A DNA stretch of 64,000 nucleotides from Muscardinus avellanarius (lineage: Eukaryota > Chordata > Mammalia > Rodentia > Gliridae): the NCBI GenBank assembly GCA_963383645.1, contig OY726564.1:114199415-114263414 (forward strand), written 5' to 3'. The position numbers and the translations under genes are program-made. Positions 59,276 through 64,000 of this stretch are shown piece by piece (position 1 is the first letter of the stretch; each line of letters begins with the position of its first letter). The notes under the pieces are model-generated. The model was given only the letters and a program-made list of their open reading frames with translations. It was not told the origin of the DNA and made no database searches.

Positions 59276-59449
59276 TGTTCTCAATCTTTTTGGCCCCAGG
59301 GACTTCCTTTTCCCATAGATTCCATATTCTAAAGCCTTTTCTACTAAATAAGCAATATGTTGTCCTTTGCATGATGGAAACGCAGTATCCAATAAAAAGA
59401 CCTTGAGGCTTCCTTTGTCTGGAGAGAGTAAACAGGCACATTCATTAGG

Positions 59450-60960
59450 TTTTTTTAAAAAAAAATAATAGGAAAAATAAATAAAGGTCCCCTATCATTG
59501 CCCAAGCAAGTTGGAGAATTTGAGTCTGGGAACCAACTGGTTAGGAAAAGATACGAGCTGATGGATTCAATAAAACTTCAATAATTCCTGGAGAAAATGC
59601 TCCCAATAGACTATGAGTCTATTTTTAGCTCATCGTTTCCTTCATCTGTTTGAAGAATTCCATCGGTTGCTCCTGTATATTGATGACAGTTCTTTCGTCA
59701 TAGAACTAAGAAACAAAAGCTGCACCACTAGTAAACAATAGGAATTCTTCTTTGAACTTGAGGCACTAGAAAACCATCAGCTAAGTTTTAATAATAAAAT
59801 TAACCATTATGTAGTTAAAGTTTAGGAAGAAAAAATAACATCTGAATAAGATATTCCTTATAAATGGTTCTCAGAATGAAGTTTTTAAGTTCTACAAGAG
59901 AAGAGGGGCGCAGAAGTGCTGTATAGTAAACTTCTAGTAAGTTAAATTACGCCCACGTATTTTATTTGGCGAGTAGAGTGATTTTATTATTTTGGTGCTA
60001 TAATTTCCTCTCTTTTATGAAATGAACAGTTAGCAGATGGCAGGAGATTTATTTAGATGTTTTCACTTAGCTATCCAATTAAGAGTTTCTACTTGTTAAG
60101 TAAAAATCACTGGTAAATAAATTTCTCCAGTCGCGATAGATAAACATAAGCATGAATCTGAAATTAATTACCGAGGAAAATCAAAAGTTGGAAACTGTTG
60201 AAAATTCCCTGATTTCCTGTCATCTTTAAAAGTATATTGAAGACCTCCTATTGCTTTTCAATGAATCGGTTAAACAAAAGTAAGTTTAAAAACAGAGCCA
60301 AACCAGACACTCTTAATTTTCTGCCCTAGTCTAGTCTAATTCAAGAAATAAATATTAGTGCCACGTAGCATTCCATGTTTCTGACCCAAGTTGTTCTCTG
60401 GGTGTCAGTGTCTCCTTCGGCTCCTATTTTACATCACTTCTGGGTCCAAAGTAAACAGGAGCCCTAGGATTTATTATATTTCCCAAGATCTCAAGGTTAA
60501 TGGAAAATAATAATATCAACAATTTTGAGAAGTCTAATAATGACTTTAGAGGTCACACAGTCTAGAGGCTTTGGCTTCTAAATTATAGAGTAAGCAATCC
60601 ATTGTTCTTAATCAAAATATTCCTGGTGCTTATTAGCTCTAAGCAAAATCTCTTCTTCCCAGTCCTTCTCTTTCTCCTTTTTTTTCCCCCTTTTCTCTCA
60701 CCACGAGCTTTTGGATCGAGTAGAAGTATTTGGTCACTTGATCTTTGACCTCCGAGTCTTCTGAGACTATATATTCATTCTGAGAATGAGTCCCTTTAGT
60801 TACCTAAAGTGTCCTCCAACTAAATTGTTTCCAGATGTTTACAAATATTTCAAGGAAATATCCACATCGTTTTTATGGCTGAGTGATAAAGGACTCCGGG
60901 GAGTGTCTGTTCAATTGTAAAATGAGGTCCAACCACTTATTATAAAACAACTTTCATTTG
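59450..60960. other. Repeat-free AT-rich stretch, possible conserved non-coding DNA
   Basis: No SINE, L1 or microsatellite for 1.5 kb in the middle of SINE-rich DNA. It has many TAATTA/ATTAAT words typical of homeodomain targets, for example near 60100-60180. Regulatory function is inferred only. Confidence 0.25.
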
Positions 60961-60969
60961 ACAAGGATT

Positions 60970-61115
60970 AGCTATAGGCCAGGCACAATGCTAACCACAT
61001 TCAATGAATTATCTCATTTAGTGCTAACAAAAACACTAGAAGAGAGCTATTATAGTCCTTGTGTTAGAGAAAAGGAATGAGAGGCTCAGAGAGCAACTTT
61101 CCAGAACAGATAAGA
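60970..61115 (-). mobile_element. MIR relic
   Basis: 'taggccaggcacaatgctaa', 'gaattatctcatttagtgct' and 'gaatgagaggctcagagagc' follow reversed MIR order. Confidence 0.75.
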
Positions 61116-61469
61116 CATGCAAAAGGATGCTGTCTGGAGTCCACGCTGCATCCCCGATGCCCTTGTGACACAAAGCTGGTGTAAAACTGGAAGGCAGAGA
61201 CTGCCAGCATGTGAGGCCACCCTGAATAGCCACAGAGACTGCCTTAAAGAGGCCAGAGAAGGAGCCTTGTAGACCAAGAGTCCTTTGCCGTTTCAACAAG
61301 TCCTCCAGAGGACTCATGTGCTGAATGAATATACTTTCAACAGACTGCAAAGACGCTGTGTCCCAACAGTCTTACTGTTTACAAGCCGGCTCACACGTGT
61401 GGGGCTTTGAGATCTGCCTATTTGGTGTTTATACTGTGCTTCCGTTGCGATATTATGATTTGTGAAAAG

Positions 61470-61552
61470 AAAAAGAAAGGAAGGAAGGAAAGAAGGAAGG
61501 AAGGAAGGAAGGAAGGAGAAAGAAAGAAGAGAGAGAAAAAGGAGAGAGGGGA
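61470..61552. repeat. (GGAA)n purine tract
   Basis: GAAAGGAAGG words, then AGAAAGAAGAGAG, purine only. Confidence 0.9.
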
Positions 61553-62480
61553 AGAAAATTGTAAATGGTCCAGGTGCCCTTTTAAAAGAAGGTTTTATTG
61601 TAATAGAAATGGTGCTTGTTGCTTAACCCTGGGGTACTCTGAAAATAAAGGCAACTCCTGGAAATCTTAGATGGCATGCATTTGGGGTGGGCATGGAAGT
61701 GTCCAGTTCATTCTTGTTTATTTAGCTAATTGAGAGAGGCAAGCATAACTACTGACCAGGCCCTCAGCGAACACTTGCTAGTTCCGTTCCCTGAGACAAC
61801 AGATTGCCCCAAAGCCTCTATGTTTATGCTTGGAAAACATTATATATAGTTTCTTCGTCTTTATTTATCTGGACAGTTAACATTTCTAGCCCGTTTTGCC
61901 TAGGTGTAGTTTCTAAGTGATTCTGGATTCTCAGTGGGTACTGATGGTGAAAACGGGGTGAGCAGCAGCTCAGAGAGACTGTCAACTGCAGATTTTAAAA
62001 AGAGCCTTCCGAGTGGCAAATCCAGGTGCAGACAATTAAGAGGCGTCTCTCCCAGAATCCATTGCACAGGCAGCCGCCTGTCTCCTGCCACGGTAAATGT
62101 CATCTACCCCTGCACCTCCTCCTCCTTTTCTTCAAATGGCTAGCCCCTCAAGGCTAGAATCCGGGCCAGTGTCAGAAACCGCTGACCTTGGCCAGTCCCA
62201 GTTGCCTGAGCCCAGCTCCCCAGGCTCTGCGGAAAGCTGCGACCTTTGCCCTTGCTGAAAACATGGGACTGTTGGGGGGAGAAATTCTCCCCAGGTCTCT
62301 TCCTTCCCGGGTCCTGGGAGCCACTATGGCTCCTCTTAAAGGAAAAGCTGGTCCTCTGGGCTTCTGCCCTCTTGGGTTTTTGGTCTTCTGGGTCAGCATC
62401 TACTCTGAGCTTTCATTCTCCACTGACCAAACTATGTTTACTCAAAAAAAAAAAAAAATCTGAAACACAAAGAACAACTT

Positions 62481-62506
62481 GTTTTTTTTTTTTTGGGGGG
62501 GGGGTG
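62481..62506. repeat. T-run then G-run
   Basis: About 13 T followed by about 10 G, a likely remnant of a SINE tail and ID start. Confidence 0.85.
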
Positions 62507-62684
62507 TTGTACCCTTAACTAAAATTTTGCCTGGCTTTTGTGTGTTTCAAGTCATTTTTAAGTGAGTTTAATGCTGATGAAAGGAGCCAGATTGACAACC
62601 TTGGAGGGAAAGGAAGAATGAAGGAACAAAGGAATAAAAGACGGAGAGGAAAAAAGAAAGAAATATCTATATCATCCTAAATTG

Positions 62685-62887
62685 TCTTTTTTTTTTTTTT
62701 TTTTTTGGTGGTACTGGGGTTCCTGGAAGTCCTTCAACCTCCGGTCTAAACTCCCAGACCTATTTTTACATTTTATTTGGAAACAGGGTCTCCTAAGCCA
62801 GCACACCCAGCTGGCTTCAAACCTGCGCGATCCTCCTGTCTCTGCCTCCCAAGCGCGGGGATTACAAGCGTGCGCCACCACGCCAGG
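62685..62887 (-). mobile_element. B1-dID SINE, H-type, with target duplication
   Basis: 'ggggttcctggaagtccttc', TAAGCCAGCACACCCAGCTG middle, 'gcgccaccacgccaggc' end. CATCCTAAATTGTCTTT is present before the T-run and directly after the element, without mismatch. Confidence 0.96.
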
Positions 62888-62950
62888 CATCCTAAATTGT
62901 CTTTAAGAGCTGGGTTGACAGTCCTGCAGGCAGACGGTCTATATATATAT

Positions 62951-63136
62951 TTTTTTTTTCATTGTACTGGGGATGGAATCTTTCTACCTCCAGGCTACAC
63001 TCCCAGACCTATTTTTATATTTTTTATTTGAAAACAGGGTCTCTTAAGCCAGCAAGGCTGTCTTCAAACCTGTGCGATCCTCCTGTCTCCACCTCCCAAG
63101 CGCGGGGATTATAAGCATGCGCCACCATGCCCGGCC
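62951..63136 (-). mobile_element. B1-dID SINE, H-type, with target duplication
   Basis: 'ttgtactggggatggaatct', TAAGCCAGCAAGGCTGTCTT middle. Flanks AGACGGTCTATAT and AGAGGGTCTATAT differ at one base. Confidence 0.92.
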
Positions 63137-63220
63137 AGAGGGTCTATATTTTAACTACTCATATATATAAACTTTTAACTACACATTAACACACACACAC
63201 ATAATGTATGCATGTATGTG

Positions 63221-63444
63221 TGCGGTACTAAGGATTGAGTCCAGGGGCATTCTACCTCTGGGCTATACCCCCAGCCCTATTTTATTTTTTATTCTGAAAC
63301 ACTGTCTTGTTAAGTTGTTGAGGGTCTCCCTAAATTGCTGAAGCTGGCCTCAGATCTGAGATCCTTCTGTCTCAGCCTCCCAAGTACTGGGTCTCAGCCT
63401 CCCAAGTACTGGGATTACAGGTGTGCACCACCACACCTGGTTTC
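63221..63444 (-). mobile_element. B1-dID SINE, standard, with internal duplication
   Basis: 'gtgcggtactaaggattgag' to 'gtgcaccaccacacctgg'. The B1 part carries a perfect 22-bp tandem duplication (63369-63390 and 63391-63412). Confidence 0.93.
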
Positions 63445-64000
63445 TTATGTTTAACTCTATTTTTAACTCAAAAACAGTGAAACAATATCAAGTACTGCCA
63501 AGGAAACCCACAAGTGGCCTCCCTTTCAGGTTCTTGTGTGGTTGAGCAGGTATCTGTCCAGTTGATTTTTTTTTTTTTTTACAGTTTACCCTGTTCTTAA
63601 CTCATAATATTCTGACATATAAAAGAAAGAAAGAGAGAGGGAAATTCTACTCTGGTCAAGTCCCATTCAAATATCCCCTCCTTCTAGAAATATTTCCTTC
63701 GGTGCCCCTGCAAGATAAGAAACCTCAGCGGCTCTATCCAGGGCAGTGTCTCAGGCTCTTGTTACACTAGAGCTGAAATGACACGCTCATCAGGACCTCA
63801 GACCAAACTCCTCCCTTTCTGCACACTCTGCCCTCTAAGACCTCATGATTAAAAACAGCACCCAGCAGGTTCCATTCCATCCATTACTAGGCAGATAGTG
63901 GAGTCCAAGAACAGTGACCCAGGGAGAAACAGAGGCAGGATGGACATTAGACTTTCTGACTCCAAATTCAAATCCTTGTGGCCTCCATCTATGGAAACGA

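Overview
The window is nuclear DNA from a mammal, almost certainly a rodent. Its commonest interspersed repeat is a dimer of a 7SL-derived B1 unit and a shortened tRNA-like ID unit (B1-dID type), a composite known from sciuromorph rodents (squirrels, mountain beaver, dormice). The ID half reads with a GAGGTAGAATGCCCC-type middle, not the form I know from ground squirrels and marmots, so a non-sciurid sciuromorph is possible. The species cannot be named from the sequence alone.

One protein-coding gene is recognisable: PRRX1 (paired related homeobox 1, a mesenchymal transcription factor) on the minus strand. The window holds everything from inside intron 1 to the end of the gene: exon 2 (25154-25329), exon 3 (22806-22987), a 72-nt cassette exon with a stop codon that makes the short PRRX1a tail (19075-19146), and the last coding exon, which makes the OAR-containing PRRX1b tail (stop at 12341). 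A 3' UTR of about 3.1 kb runs to a poly(A) signal at 9220-9225. Exon 1 and the promoter were not found and probably lie beyond base 64000. All splice junctions fit GT-AG and keep frame. The cassette exon is phase-symmetric, so only its in-frame TAA decides between the two C-termini.

Layout: 1-9199 is intergenic DNA downstream of PRRX1, with microsatellites, a MaLR-like LTR split by a SINE, two more SINE copies or fragments, and an L1 with a 5' inversion. 9200-12479 is the terminal exon. 12480-22805 is intron 3 with the cassette exon. 22988-25153 is intron 2. 25330-64000 is part of intron 1, which carries most of the SINEs, two L1 3' ends, MIR relics, many microsatellites and a 0.9 kb minisatellite that appears to have grown inside the 3' end of a MIR element.

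SINE labels used below: 'standard' copies keep the full B1 half. 'S-type' copies share a GAGAGCCTCACTAAGT-like middle. 'H-type' copies have the B1 middle replaced by a short GC-rich self-complementary segment (GCCAGC..GCTGGC). '+' means the element reads B1 then ID on the given strand. No protein gene besides PRRX1, no tRNA or rRNA gene, and no clear candidate for a new biological system was found. The most unusual items are the symmetric stop-bearing cassette exon, the MIR-born minisatellite, the H-type SINE group and a 20-nt SINE-tail insertion with a target duplication.
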